From: Burkholderia sp. NRF60-BP8
GTDB taxonomy: Bacteria; Pseudomonadota; Gammaproteobacteria; Burkholderiales; Burkholderiaceae
Assembly: GCF_001522585.2 (NCBI RefSeq)
Contig: NZ_CP013372.1
Location: 620,001 to 684,000, forward strand
DNA length: 64,000 nucleotides
Reading direction: 5' to 3'
A program made the translations under genes and the position numbers. Shown one piece after another: positions 55,441-63,983 of this stretch (positions are counted from its first letter, which is position 1; every line of letters begins with the position of its first letter). The notes under the pieces were generated by a model, which did not search any database, was not told the DNA's origin, and worked only from the letters and a program-made list of their open reading frames with translations.

Positions 55441-56511
55441 TTACGCGCTCGCCGATTGCGCGGCCGTCTCGACGGTCCGCACCGACCCGCGCTCGACCAG
55501 CGGCCCGTCGAGCTTGATCGCGCGGCGGCGCACGGGCATCCCGACCGCACGGTTCTGTTCTTCCTGCAGCAGGATCTCGACCGCCCAGCGGCCCAGTTCG
55601 TAGTTCGGCAAGACGATCGTCGACAGCGGCGGGTGCGTGTGCCGCGCGATTTCCTGGTCGTCGTAGCCGAGCACCGAGATGTCGTCGGGCACGCGCATCC
55701 CGAGATGCTTGACGGCCTCGATCGCGCCGATCGCCATCAGGTCGTTCGCGCAGAAGATCGCGGTGGGCGGGTGCGGCTCCCGCAGCAACGACAGCGTTTG
55801 CTCGAAGCCGGTGTCGGAGCCCCAGTCGCCGTCGCGCACGAGTTCCGGCGCGAACGGGATGTCGGCCGTGGCGAGCGCGGTGCGATAGCCTTTCAGGCGA
55901 TCCTTCGCGGCGTCCTGCCACGGTTCGCCGTTGACGTAGCCGATGCGCCGGTGGCCCGCGCGCAGCAGGTATTCGGTCGCCGCATGGCCGCCCGCGACTT
56001 CGGCCGGCACGATCGACGACAGCCCGCTGTCCGTCGTATAGCAGTTGAGCAGCACGGCCGGCACGCGCAGCAGCTCGGCCGGCAGCGCGACCTTGCGCGT
56101 GTAGACGGTCGCGTAGACGACGCCCAGCAGGTTCGGCATCGCGAGCACCGACTCGAGCACCTGACGCTCGATGTCGACGTTGCCGTGGGTCGAGTACACG
56201 GCGAGCAGCTTGCCGTTCGCGTAGGCCGCGTCGCGCGCGCCGTCGATGTTGACGACCGGGTGCGGGCTCGTCGAGATTTCGTCGGCGAGATAGACGATCA
56301 GGTCGCGCTCGCCGCTGTGCGTCATCGTCACTTCGCGCGGCAGGAAGCGGTAGCCGAGTTCGTGCGCGATCTTCAGCACTTTTTCGCGCGTGGCGTCCGA
56401 GAATTTCGTGCCCGCCGCGTTGTTCAGCACGAGGGAGACGGTGGATTGCGACACGCCGGCAAGTTTGGCGATGTCGGTCATCGTGGGGCGACGTTGAGTA
56501 GAGCGTTTCAC
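55441..56511 (-). CDS. LacI-family regulator of the sugar module
   Basis: 356 residues from GTG 56511; ATG 56481 (MTDIAK) is an alternative. The LacI helix-turn-helix MTDIAKLAGVSQSTVSLVLNN is followed by the hinge helix, then a periplasmic-binding-protein-like effector domain with FCANDLMAIGAIEAVKHLGMRVPDDISVLGYDDQEIARHTHPPLSTI. It sits between the hydrolase gene and the divergent mutarotase gene, and three AT-rich palindromes lie at the promoters of the hydrolase, mutarotase and ABC genes. It most likely represses all three. Confidence 0.92.
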   Translation of the reverse strand: MKRSTQRRPTMTDIAKLAGVSQSTVSLVLNNAAGTKFSDATREKVLKIAHELGYRFLPREVTMTHSGERDLIVYLADEISTSPHPVVNIDGARDAAYANGKLLAVYSTHGNVDIERQVLESVLAMPNLLGVVYATVYTRKVALPAELLRVPAVLLNCYTTDSGLSSIVPAEVAGGHAATEYLLRAGHRRIGYVNGEPWQDAAKDRLKGYRTALATADIPFAPELVRDGDWGSDTGFEQTLSLLREPHPPTAIFCANDLMAIGAIEAVKHLGMRVPDDISVLGYDDQEIARHTHPPLSTIVLPNYELGRWAVEILLQEEQNRAVGMPVRRRAIKLDGPLVERGSVRTVETAAQSASA

Positions 56512-56661
56512 GGTAGGAGCGCGGTCCGGCCTCGGCAGGATGGGCAAATAAGATCGTTGATGAACAGCGGGTCGGATCAATTCGACACGACGGTAACATC
56601 GGCCATTCGGGCCGGCAATCAAGCTTTACGCGGGATGCGCCGGATGCGTGGATGTCCGGAT

Positions 56662-56683
56662 AATAATATCAACAAATATTATT
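56662..56683. promoter_or_regulatory. AT-rich palindrome, candidate LacI operator 2
   Basis: AATAATAT-CAACAA-ATATTATT, perfect 8-base arms with a 6-base spacer, between the LacI gene (leftward) and the mutarotase gene (rightward). It is the best of the three sites. Confidence 0.65.
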
Positions 56684-56783
56684 GACCACGCACGCGGCGC
56701 CATGCCATCCTTGGCCGCACATGCCCGCGGCCGAATGCTGCACGCCGGCCGGCGGGGTCGTCAGCTTCATCCCGGGATGATCG

Positions 56784-57719
56784 ATGCCGATGGGAATGGG
56801 AATGCCCCGCCACACCGACCTGATCGAACTCGCCAGCGGGTCGACCCGCGTACGCGTCGCGCCGCGGGCCGGCGGATCGATCGCCGCGTACTACGACGAA
56901 GCGCCGGACGGCCCGCAGCACTGGTTCCGCCCGACCTCCGACGCGGCGCTCGCGAGCGGCGATCCGCTGCGCTTCGCGAGCTTTCCGCTGTTTCCTTACT
57001 GCAACCGCATCCGCGACGCGAAGTTCGAATTCGGCGGCCGCACGATCGACCTGTCCGGCCCGGACGACGCGTATCGTCATGCGCTCCACGGGCACGGCTG
57101 GCTGCGTCCGTGGCAGGTCGAGCGGCGCGCCGACACGCAGGTCGACCTGCGCTTCGAACACCGCCCCGACGCGGGCCGCGCGGGCGACTGGCCGTTCCAT
57201 TACGAGGCGCGCCAGTCGATCCGGCTGGACGGCCCCGTGCTGTCGATCACGCTGTCCGCGCGCAACCTCGGCGCGCAGCCGATGCCGTTCGGCATGGGCC
57301 ATCACCCGTATTACCTGCGCACGCCGCACACCGTCGTGAAGGCGCACGTCGACGCGATGTGGCACGCCGACGCCGACGTGCTGCCCACCCACGTCGGCGA
57401 TCATCCGGCCGTCGCCGCGCTGTGCAACGGGATGCCGGTCGATGCATTCGAGCTCGACAACAATTTCGTCGGCTGGTCGCGCGAAGCCGCGGTGATCTGG
57501 CCGGAGCGCGGCCGGCAGGTCGTGCTGCAGGCCGAGCGGCCGTTCGATCAGCTCGTCGTGTACGCCCCGTCGGGCGCCGACGCGCTGTGCGTCGAGCCCG
57601 TCACGAACACGACGGACAGCTTCAATGCGGCGGAACCCGCGTCGCTCGTCGGCGGCTGCGTGCTGGCGCCGGGCGAGGCGCTGCAGGCGACGTTGCGGTG
57701 GACGCCGGGCCCCGCCTGA
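56784..57719 (+). CDS. Aldose 1-epimerase (mutarotase)
   Basis: 311 residues. The beta-sandwich family signatures are present: ASFPLFPYCNRIRDAKFEFGG, HALHGHGWLRPWQ (catalytic His pair region) and FGMGHHPYYLR, then ELDNNFVGW and YAPSGADALCVEPVTNTTD with the catalytic Glu. It interconverts sugar anomers. It is divergent from the LacI gene and upstream of the sugar ABC operon, so it should present the right anomer of the imported sugar. Confidence 0.93.
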   Translation: MPMGMGMPRHTDLIELASGSTRVRVAPRAGGSIAAYYDEAPDGPQHWFRPTSDAALASGDPLRFASFPLFPYCNRIRDAKFEFGGRTIDLSGPDDAYRHALHGHGWLRPWQVERRADTQVDLRFEHRPDAGRAGDWPFHYEARQSIRLDGPVLSITLSARNLGAQPMPFGMGHHPYYLRTPHTVVKAHVDAMWHADADVLPTHVGDHPAVAALCNGMPVDAFELDNNFVGWSREAAVIWPERGRQVVLQAERPFDQLVVYAPSGADALCVEPVTNTTDSFNAAEPASLVGGCVLAPGEALQATLRWTPGPA

Positions 57720-57758
57720 CGGGTTCGGCGGTACGGGATTATCCCGAGTCGGGCAGGC

Positions 57759-57784
57759 GATAATATCGAGTAATAATATTAATT
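57759..57784. promoter_or_regulatory. AT-rich palindrome, candidate LacI operator 3
   Basis: TAATAT-CGAGTAATA-ATATTA (57761-57781), six-base arms with a nine-base spacer, about 75 bases upstream of the ABC binding-protein gene. It shares elements with operators 1 and 2. Confidence 0.5.
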
Positions 57785-57855
57785 CGTGATGCCGCTGCCG
57801 CCGGTGTGCCACGGGGCGCGGGCCGATCACGACATCACAACACTTGGAGACGATG

Positions 57856-58881
57856 ATGCCGAGCCGTGCAAAGCTGCAACGTATCGTGGTGACGATGGGT
57901 GTGACGCTCGGATGCGTCGCGATCGCGCATGCGCAGGACAATGCGCAGAAGGTCGGCGCCAGCTCCGCGCAGACCTGCACGAATCCGAAGCCGGGCAGCG
58001 TGAAGCTGAGCGATCTCGTGGTCGGCTTCTCGCAATCGGAGAACGAACAGAACCCGTTCCGCGCGACCGAAACCGCGTCGGTGCGCGCCGCTGCGAAGGC
58101 GGCGGGCGTCAAGCGGCTGCTGTATACGAATGCGAACGCGAACCAGGCGAAGCAGGTCGCCGATATCGAAAGCATGATCAACCAGGGCGCGCAGGCGCTG
58201 ATCGTCGCGCCGAACGATTCGACCGGCCTGCAGCCCGCGCTCGCGCAGGCGCGCGCGAAGGGCATTCCAGTCGTGACGATCGACCGCCAGACGGCCGGCA
58301 CGCCGTGCCAGGATTTCATCACGTTCCTCGGGTCCGACTTCTTCCGGCAAGGGCAGCGCGCCGCGCAGGCGCTCGCCGATGCGACGGGCGGCAAGGCCAC
58401 GATCGCCGAGATCCAGGGCGGCTACGGCAATACCGTCGAGAGCCAGCGCACCGACGGCTTCGCCGACGGCGTGAAGAAATTCCCGAACATGAAGATCGTC
58501 GCGTCGCAGACCGCGAACTGGTCGGCCACCGAAGCGCAGAAGGTGATGGAGCAGGTGCTGCTCGCGCATCCGGACGTGAACGCCGTCTACGCGCAGGCCG
58601 ACACGATGGCGCTCGGCGCGATGACCGCGTTGCGGCAGGCTGGCAAGCAGCGCGGCGTGACGGTCGTGTCGATCGACGGCACCAAGGATTTCGTCACCGC
58701 GATCGCGAACGGCTCGGCCGCCGCGAGCGTCGAGACGAATCCGCGCTTCGGCCCGCTCGCGTTCAAGTCGCTCGAAGCGTGGTTCGCCGGCAAGCCGGTC
58801 GCGCAGAAGCAGATCATGGAAGACGCGCTGTACGACAAGGCGAACGCGAAGCATTCGCTCGAAGCGAACCTCGTCTACTGA
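57856..58881 (+). CDS. Sugar ABC transporter substrate-binding protein, YtfQ-like (galactofuranose type)
   Basis: 341 residues from ATG 57856 (placed six bases after GGAG; 57853 and TTG 57844 also in frame). Signal peptide ends AIAHAQ. The body has VVGFSQSENEQNPFRATETASVRAAAK, IESMINQGAQALIVAPNDSTGLQPALAQARAKGIPVVTIDRQTAGTPC and TFLGSDFFRQGQRAA, as in YtfQ. It heads a four-gene operon resembling ytfQRT-yjfF, a galactofuranose importer in Escherichia coli. The mutarotase and hydrolase nearby support a galactose- or arabinose-type sugar. Confidence 0.88.
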   Translation: MPSRAKLQRIVVTMGVTLGCVAIAHAQDNAQKVGASSAQTCTNPKPGSVKLSDLVVGFSQSENEQNPFRATETASVRAAAKAAGVKRLLYTNANANQAKQVADIESMINQGAQALIVAPNDSTGLQPALAQARAKGIPVVTIDRQTAGTPCQDFITFLGSDFFRQGQRAAQALADATGGKATIAEIQGGYGNTVESQRTDGFADGVKKFPNMKIVASQTANWSATEAQKVMEQVLLAHPDVNAVYAQADTMALGAMTALRQAGKQRGVTVVSIDGTKDFVTAIANGSAAASVETNPRFGPLAFKSLEAWFAGKPVAQKQIMEDALYDKANAKHSLEANLVY

Positions 58882-58905
58882 TCGGCCGGCAAACGATCGG
58901 CGACG

Positions 58906-58929
58906 GCTCAACCGCTCAACCGCTCAACC
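58906..58929. repeat. Three tandem 8-base repeats in the ATPase gene leader
   Basis: GCTCAACC repeated three times without a mismatch, 19 bases before the ATPase ATG. Copy-number change by slippage could alter ATPase translation; that is speculation. Confidence 0.75.
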
Positions 58930-58947
58930 GCGAACGCGAGGCGCGCG

Positions 58948-60504
58948 ATGGACGCAACGCTTCCCGCCGGACCCGACGCCGGCACCGGCGCCGACGGCAA
59001 ACCCGTCGTGCTCGAGACGCTCGGCATCGGCAAGACGTTCGGCGTCGTGCGCGCGCTGACCGACGTGTCGCTGTCGCTGCGCGCGGGCGAGGTGCACGGG
59101 CTGATGGGCGAGAACGGCGCCGGCAAGTCGACGCTGATCAAGATCCTCACCGGCTTTCACCAGCCCGATGCGGGCGAGATCCGCGTCGACGGCGTGCCCG
59201 TGTCGTTCGACAGCCCGCGTGCCGCGCAGCGCGCGGGCATCTGCGCGGTCTATCAGGAAATCAACCTGATTCCCGAACGCAGCGTGGCCGAGAACATCTT
59301 CCTCGGTCACGAGCCGCGCCGCTTCGGCCCGTGGATCGACCGCCGCGAGATGCGGGCGCGCACCCGCGAGATCGTCGAGCGTTACGGGCTCGACGTCGAC
59401 CCGGCCGACAAGGTCGGCGCGCTCGGCCTCGGCCAGCAGCAGATGGTATCGATCGCGCGCGGCGTGTCGCTCGGCGCGCGCGTGCTGATTCTCGACGAGC
59501 CGACTTCCGCATTGAGCGGCGCGGAAGTGGAGGTGCTGTTCGGCGTCGTCGAGCAGTTGCGCGCAACTGGCATCGCGATCGTGCTCGTCAGCCATCGCCT
59601 GTCCGAGTGCTACCGGATGTGCGACCGGCTGACCGTGCTGCGCGACGGCGCAGTCGTACGCAGCGATACGCCCGACCGGCTGCCGCGCATGGCGCTGATT
59701 TCGGCGATGCTCGGCCGTGAAGTCGGCGCGCACGGCCCGCGCGAACAGGCAGAGGCGGCCGCCGCCGACACGACGCACGAGCCGGCGCTCGCCGTCGACG
59801 GACTGCGCTGGGGCACGCGTCTGCGCGACGTGTCGTTCCGCGTCGCGCCGAAGGAGATCGTCGGGCTCGCGGGCTTGCTCGGCGCGGGCCGCACCGAGAC
59901 GTTCAAGGCCGTGTTCGGCGCGCAGCAGCCGGACGGCGGCGCGGTGCGCGTCGGCGGCCGCGCGCTCGACGGTGCCGATCCGGCGCGGGCGATTCGCGCG
60001 GGGCTCGCGTTCCTGTCCGAGGATCGCCGCTCGGAAGGGATTTTCTCGAAGCTGTCGGTGCGCGAGAACATCGTCGTGTGCGTGCTGCCGCGCATCGCCC
60101 GCTTCGGCTTCATTTCCGTGCGCAAGCAGGAGGCGCTCGTCGAGCGCTACATCCGCGAGCTGGGCATCAAGACGTCGCATGCGGGCGCGCCGATCTCGAC
60201 GCTGTCCGGCGGCAACCAGCAGAAGGCGCTGATCGCGCGCTGCCTGTCGACCGAGCCGTCGGTGCTGCTGCTCGACGATCCGACGCGCGGCATCGACGTC
60301 GGCGCGAAGGCGGAAGTGCACGATCTCGTCAAACGGCTCGCCGACGACGGGCTCGCGGTCGTCGCGACGTCGTCGGAGATGGAAGAACTGCTCGAGCTCG
60401 CCGACCGGCTCGTGATCCTGCACGAAGGGGCGACGAGCGGCGAACTGCCGACGCGCGGCGCGAGCCCCGACGACGTGACCGCGTTGCTCGCGAACCAGAC
60501 GTAA
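58948..60504 (+). CDS. Sugar ABC transporter ATP-binding protein, YtfR-like
   Basis: 518 residues with two ABC domains, as in ribose/galactose importers. Domain 1: Walker A GENGAGKSTLIKILTG (about 53-68), signature LGLGQQQMV, Walker B VLILDEPTSALSG. Domain 2: degenerate Walker A GLLGAGRTETFKAV, signature STLSGGNQQKALIARCL, Walker B VLLLDDPTRGIDVGA. It energises the two permeases encoded downstream. Confidence 0.93.
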   Translation: MDATLPAGPDAGTGADGKPVVLETLGIGKTFGVVRALTDVSLSLRAGEVHGLMGENGAGKSTLIKILTGFHQPDAGEIRVDGVPVSFDSPRAAQRAGICAVYQEINLIPERSVAENIFLGHEPRRFGPWIDRREMRARTREIVERYGLDVDPADKVGALGLGQQQMVSIARGVSLGARVLILDEPTSALSGAEVEVLFGVVEQLRATGIAIVLVSHRLSECYRMCDRLTVLRDGAVVRSDTPDRLPRMALISAMLGREVGAHGPREQAEAAAADTTHEPALAVDGLRWGTRLRDVSFRVAPKEIVGLAGLLGAGRTETFKAVFGAQQPDGGAVRVGGRALDGADPARAIRAGLAFLSEDRRSEGIFSKLSVRENIVVCVLPRIARFGFISVRKQEALVERYIRELGIKTSHAGAPISTLSGGNQQKALIARCLSTEPSVLLLDDPTRGIDVGAKAEVHDLVKRLADDGLAVVATSSEMEELLELADRLVILHEGATSGELPTRGASPDDVTALLANQT

Positions 60505-60537
60505 CGCACCGCACATCGACCCGAGGATGAAGAAAGC

Positions 60538-61515
60538 GTGAATCTTGCCAACCTGATGAGCGAACCGGACCAGGCCCGTCGCACGTCGCGCCGCTCGCTG
60601 TTCGCGCAGGCACGCGACCACAGCGTGTATCTCGCGTTCGTCGCGCTCGCCGTCTTCAACCTGATCGTCACGCCCGGTTTCGCGAATCCGCTCGCCGCGC
60701 GCAGCCTGCTGTTCCAGGCCGCGCCGATCGTGCTGATCGCACTCGGGCAGAACCTCGCGATCGCCACGCGCGGGATCGACCTGTCGGTCGGCTCGGTGAT
60801 GGCGCTCGCCAGCGCGATCATCGCGGTGTGCCTGCCGTACGGCATCGGCGCGGCGTTCGCGGCGGCGATCGCGGTCAGCCTCGCGGCCGGCCTGTTCAAC
60901 GGCGGGCTCGTCGCGCGGCTCGGCATCGATCCGCTGATTTCCGGGCTGGCATTGCTGGTCGCCGCGCGCGGGCTCGCGCAGGCGTTGCTCGGCGGCTCGC
61001 GCGTGAGCCTGCCGCCGTCCGATGCGTTCGATTTCGTCGGCATCGGCACGTGGTTCGGGCTGCCGGTCGTGATGCTGATCGCGCTCGCGTGCGCGGCCAT
61101 CGTGTTCTTCGTCGTGCGCAACACGACCTTCGGGCGCTACACGATTCTCGTCGGCGCGAGCCGCGATGCCGCGCATCTCGCCGGCGTGCCCGTGCGGCGC
61201 ACGCTGCTGGCGGTCTATGCGGCCAGCGGTGCATTGGCCGGGCTGGCCGGCCTGTTCGCCACCGCGCGGCTCGGCGCGGGCGATCCGAACTACGTCGGCG
61301 TGAACTTCGAACTCGACGCGATCGCCGCGTCGGTGATCGGCGGCACGCCGCTGTCCGGCGGGCGCGTGTCGATCGTCGGCACCGTGTTCGGCGTGCTGCT
61401 GCTGCAACTGCTCGATGCCAGCTTCATCATGAACAACATCAGCTACACGTATGCGCAGATCCTGAAGGCCGCGTTCATCCTCGGCGCGTTGTACCTGCAA
61501 CGTTCGGGAGCCTGA
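60538..61515 (+). CDS. Sugar ABC transporter permease, YtfT-like
   Basis: 325 residues from GTG 60538, eight to ten helices. LIALGQNLAIATRGIDLSVGSVMALASAII and ATARLGAGDPNYVGVNFELDAIAASVIGGTPLSGGRVSIVGTVFG are hallmarks of the BPD_transp_2 permeases of the ribose/galactofuranose class. Its gene ends one base before the next permease gene begins, so the pair are coupled. Confidence 0.92.
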   Translation: MNLANLMSEPDQARRTSRRSLFAQARDHSVYLAFVALAVFNLIVTPGFANPLAARSLLFQAAPIVLIALGQNLAIATRGIDLSVGSVMALASAIIAVCLPYGIGAAFAAAIAVSLAAGLFNGGLVARLGIDPLISGLALLVAARGLAQALLGGSRVSLPPSDAFDFVGIGTWFGLPVVMLIALACAAIVFFVVRNTTFGRYTILVGASRDAAHLAGVPVRRTLLAVYAASGALAGLAGLFATARLGAGDPNYVGVNFELDAIAASVIGGTPLSGGRVSIVGTVFGVLLLQLLDASFIMNNISYTYAQILKAAFILGALYLQRSGA

Positions 61516-61516
61516 C

Positions 61517-62512
61517 ATGTCGACCGCGCCGATCTCCCCGCACGCCGCGCAAGATGCAGGCCGCGCGCGCCGCGCGCAGTTCGTCCGGCTCGTGCAGGCG
61601 CGGGGCGCGATCGCGATCCTCGTGCTCGTGTGCCTGATCGCCGGCCGCGTGTTTCCGCATTTCCTGAGCGCGCCGAACCTGCTCGACATCGTCGCGGCCG
61701 CCGCGTTCGTCGCGCTGATCACGATCGGGCAGAGCTTCGTGATCATCCTCGGCGGGTTCGACCTGTCGGTCGGCTCGCTCGTCGGGCTCGGCACCGTGAT
61801 CGCCGCGTATGCGGCGCCGTATGGATGGGGCGCCGCGCTGGCCGCGCCCGTTGGCGTCGGGCTGATCGTCGGGCTCGTGAACGGCTGGCTGATCGCCCGC
61901 GCGCGGATGGCGCCGTTCATCGTCACGCTCGCCGCGCTGCTCGGGTTGAAAGGGCTGTCGCTCGTGCTCGCGAGCCAGGACATGCTGATCGCGAACCCCG
62001 GCTTCTTCGCGACGATCGCGAACGGCTCGCTGTTCGGCATCGGCAATCTCGTGTGGATCGTGCTCGTCGCGTATCTCGTCGCCGCGTTCGTGCTGAATCA
62101 CACGCGCTACGGCGCGGGCGTGTTCGCGATCGGCGGAAACGAGGAGGCGGCGCGCATGCTCGGCGTGAACGTCGAAGGGCTCAAGGTCGTCACGTACGGG
62201 TTGAGCGGCGCGCTGGCGGGGCTGGCCGGTGCGCTGCTCGCGTCGCGGCTCGATTCGGGGTTGCCGGGCGCCGGCAACAGCTACGAGCTACAATCGATCG
62301 CGGCCGCGGTGATCGGCGGCGTGCTGCTGACGGGCGGCGTCGGCACGCTGTTCGGTCCGCTCGCGGGCGTGCTGCTGCTCGGCGTGATCGAGAACGTGAT
62401 CAACCAGGTCGGCACGTTGAGCCCGTACTATCAGAACCTCGCGAGCGGTGCGTTCCTGCTGCTCGCGGTGATCGCGCAGACGCTGCTGACCGGCAAGCGG
62501 CGCAAGCGGTGA
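61517..62512 (+). CDS. Sugar ABC transporter permease, YjfF-like
   Basis: 331 residues, BPD_transp_2 fold. ITIGQSFVIILGGFDLSVGSLVGLGTVIAAYA and RLDSGLPGAGNSYELQSIAAAVIGGVLLTGGVGTLFGPLAGVLLLGVIENVINQVGTLSPYYQNLASGAFLLLAVI match YjfF. It forms a heterodimeric channel with the preceding permease. It ends the operon; the cupin gene follows after 79 bases with its own ribosome site. Confidence 0.92.
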   Translation: MSTAPISPHAAQDAGRARRAQFVRLVQARGAIAILVLVCLIAGRVFPHFLSAPNLLDIVAAAAFVALITIGQSFVIILGGFDLSVGSLVGLGTVIAAYAAPYGWGAALAAPVGVGLIVGLVNGWLIARARMAPFIVTLAALLGLKGLSLVLASQDMLIANPGFFATIANGSLFGIGNLVWIVLVAYLVAAFVLNHTRYGAGVFAIGGNEEAARMLGVNVEGLKVVTYGLSGALAGLAGALLASRLDSGLPGAGNSYELQSIAAAVIGGVLLTGGVGTLFGPLAGVLLLGVIENVINQVGTLSPYYQNLASGAFLLLAVIAQTLLTGKRRKR

Positions 62513-62591
62513 CGCGCACGATGTCGTGCCGCCGCAAACTGGAACGCTAAATGCTTGTGTCGCGTCATCCTTTCGATGAAGGAGCACCGCG

Positions 62592-63026
62592 ATGAGCACG
62601 CCGACCCCCACCGCTTTCTCCCACGTGAAGCCGCAGGACACCGCCTATCGGGGCGAAGGCCTGCGCGACTTCTTCCTGTACCGCGATCTCGGCATCGCCG
62701 CCGCGACGAACGGCAAGGTCGTCGCGCAACTCGTCAGGGCCAATCATGCACCGACGGCGGGCACCGGCTGGCACCGTCACGAGGCCGAATTCCATATCGT
62801 GATCATGCTGAAGGGCTGGGCGCGTTTCATGTATGGCGAACAGGAAACGCTGGTTGCGGCCGGCGACTGCGTGCACCAGGCGCCGGGGATCGTCCACTAC
62901 CTGTTCGACTACTCGCCGGACATGGAATACCTGGAAATCGTCGGGCCTGCCGACTTCAAATCGATCGACGTCGACGGCCCGTGCGCGGTGCCGGAGCCGA
63001 CGCCGTGGGGCGAAGCCGGTGCGTAG
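62592..63026 (+). CDS. Cupin-domain protein
   Basis: 144 residues. One cupin barrel with motif 1 GTGWHRHEAEFHIVIMLKGWARF (His ligands and Glu at about residues 58-63) and motif 2 GDCVHQAPGIVHYLFDYSPDMEYLEI (His at about 103). The metal ligands H, H, E and H are present, so it probably binds a metal. Role unknown; it may be a small dioxygenase, isomerase or sensor. AAGGAGC precedes the ATG, and a terminator follows at 63054. Confidence 0.85.
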   Translation: MSTPTPTAFSHVKPQDTAYRGEGLRDFFLYRDLGIAAATNGKVVAQLVRANHAPTAGTGWHRHEAEFHIVIMLKGWARFMYGEQETLVAAGDCVHQAPGIVHYLFDYSPDMEYLEIVGPADFKSIDVDGPCAVPEPTPWGEAGA

Positions 63027-63053
63027 CTTGCCGGTGGGTGTGCGTTTTCGACG

Positions 63054-63079
63054 AACCGCCTGCATTCAGGCGGTTTTTT
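63054..63079 (+). terminator. Rho-independent terminator after the cupin gene
   Basis: AACCGCCTG-CATT-CAGGCGGTT with nine-base arms, followed by TTTT. Confidence 0.92.
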
Positions 63080-63318
63080 GTTTACCCGCTGACATCCGCG
63101 CACGGCTTTCCGCTTCCGTCCATTGATTCGAATTCCAAAGCGTCGCGAAGCTGAAGAATCGGAAAGAAAAGAAAGACGTTCGTCAGCTTCGCGTGTCGAC
63201 AGGCGATGCGATGTCAAAGATCGTCAATTGCACGCAGGTGCGGTGCACGGCGTGTCGACGCCCGGCGTTAAGGAGGTACGGCCGGACCATCGGCTGACCT
63301 AACCGGGAGAGTGTCACC

Positions 63319-63456
63319 ATGAACCGCATCGCGAAGATCCTGACCGCCACGGCACTGGCTTGCGCCGTGCTCGCACCGGCCCTGGCCGAAGCGCATTCGC
63401 ACCGCGTGTGCCATTTCGATCATCACCACCATCGCGTGTGCCGCTGGGTGCGGTAA
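63319..63456 (+). CDS. Short histidine-rich secreted peptide (HHHH-motif protein)
   Basis: 45 residues: signal peptide MNRIAKILTATALACAVLAPALAEA, then HSHRVCHFDHHHHRVCRWVR. The mature peptide of about 20 residues has two repeated HRVC units and six or more histidines, so it could bind Zn, Cu or Ni. Such peptides are widespread in Burkholderia and lack a known role. The likely ribosome site is GGGAGAG, 5-12 bases before the ATG. The DUF3761 gene follows after 65 bases. Confidence 0.75.
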   Translation: MNRIAKILTATALACAVLAPALAEAHSHRVCHFDHHHHRVCRWVR

Positions 63457-63521
63457 CCGTCGCCGTTCCCGGGGATGACGCCCCGGACGCTTTCATCATT
63501 CAGGCAAATCAGGAGAGGACC

Positions 63522-63983
63522 ATGAAAAAAACGATGTTGATCGCCGCGCTGGTCGCCGGCATGGGTGTGTCGATCGGTGCGTTCGCGCAGGTTCCGGCCA
63601 GCGCGCCGGCCGGCACGACCGGGCTGTGCAAAGACGGCTCGTTCTACTCGGGCGCATCGAAGAAGGGCGCATGCGCGGGCCACAAGGGCGTGAAGACGTG
63701 GTACGGCGCATCGGCCGCTGCCGCGGCGAGCGCACCGGCCGCGGCGCCGGCAACGGCGGCTTCCGCTGCGCCGGCATCGGGCGCAGCGCCGGCGAAGAGC
63801 GCGGCCACGACGGCCGCGGCGCCGGGCGGCGGCGCGGGCAAGGTGTGGGCGAACGACAGCACGAAGGTCTATCACTGCTCGACCGACAAGTACTACGGCA
63901 AGACGAAGCACGGCAGCTACATGTCGGAAGCCGACGCGAAGGCGAAGGGCTACCACGCGTCGCACGGCAAGGCTTGCTCGTAA
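63522..63983 (+). CDS. DUF3761 secreted protein
   Basis: 153 residues. Signal peptide MKKTMLIAALVAGMGVSIGAFA, then a DUF3761 domain (TGLCKDGSFYSGASKKGACAGHKGVKTWYG) with its two cysteines. A low-complexity Ala/Pro/Ser linker (about 70-105) leads to a second domain (KVWANDSTKVYHCSTDKYYGKTKHGSYMSEADAKAKGYHASHGKACS), which resembles a small Cys-containing periplasmic domain. A strong AGGAGAGG precedes the ATG. Periplasmic; function unknown. Confidence 0.87.
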   Translation: MKKTMLIAALVAGMGVSIGAFAQVPASAPAGTTGLCKDGSFYSGASKKGACAGHKGVKTWYGASAAAAASAPAAAPATAASAAPASGAAPAKSAATTAAAPGGGAGKVWANDSTKVYHCSTDKYYGKTKHGSYMSEADAKAKGYHASHGKACS

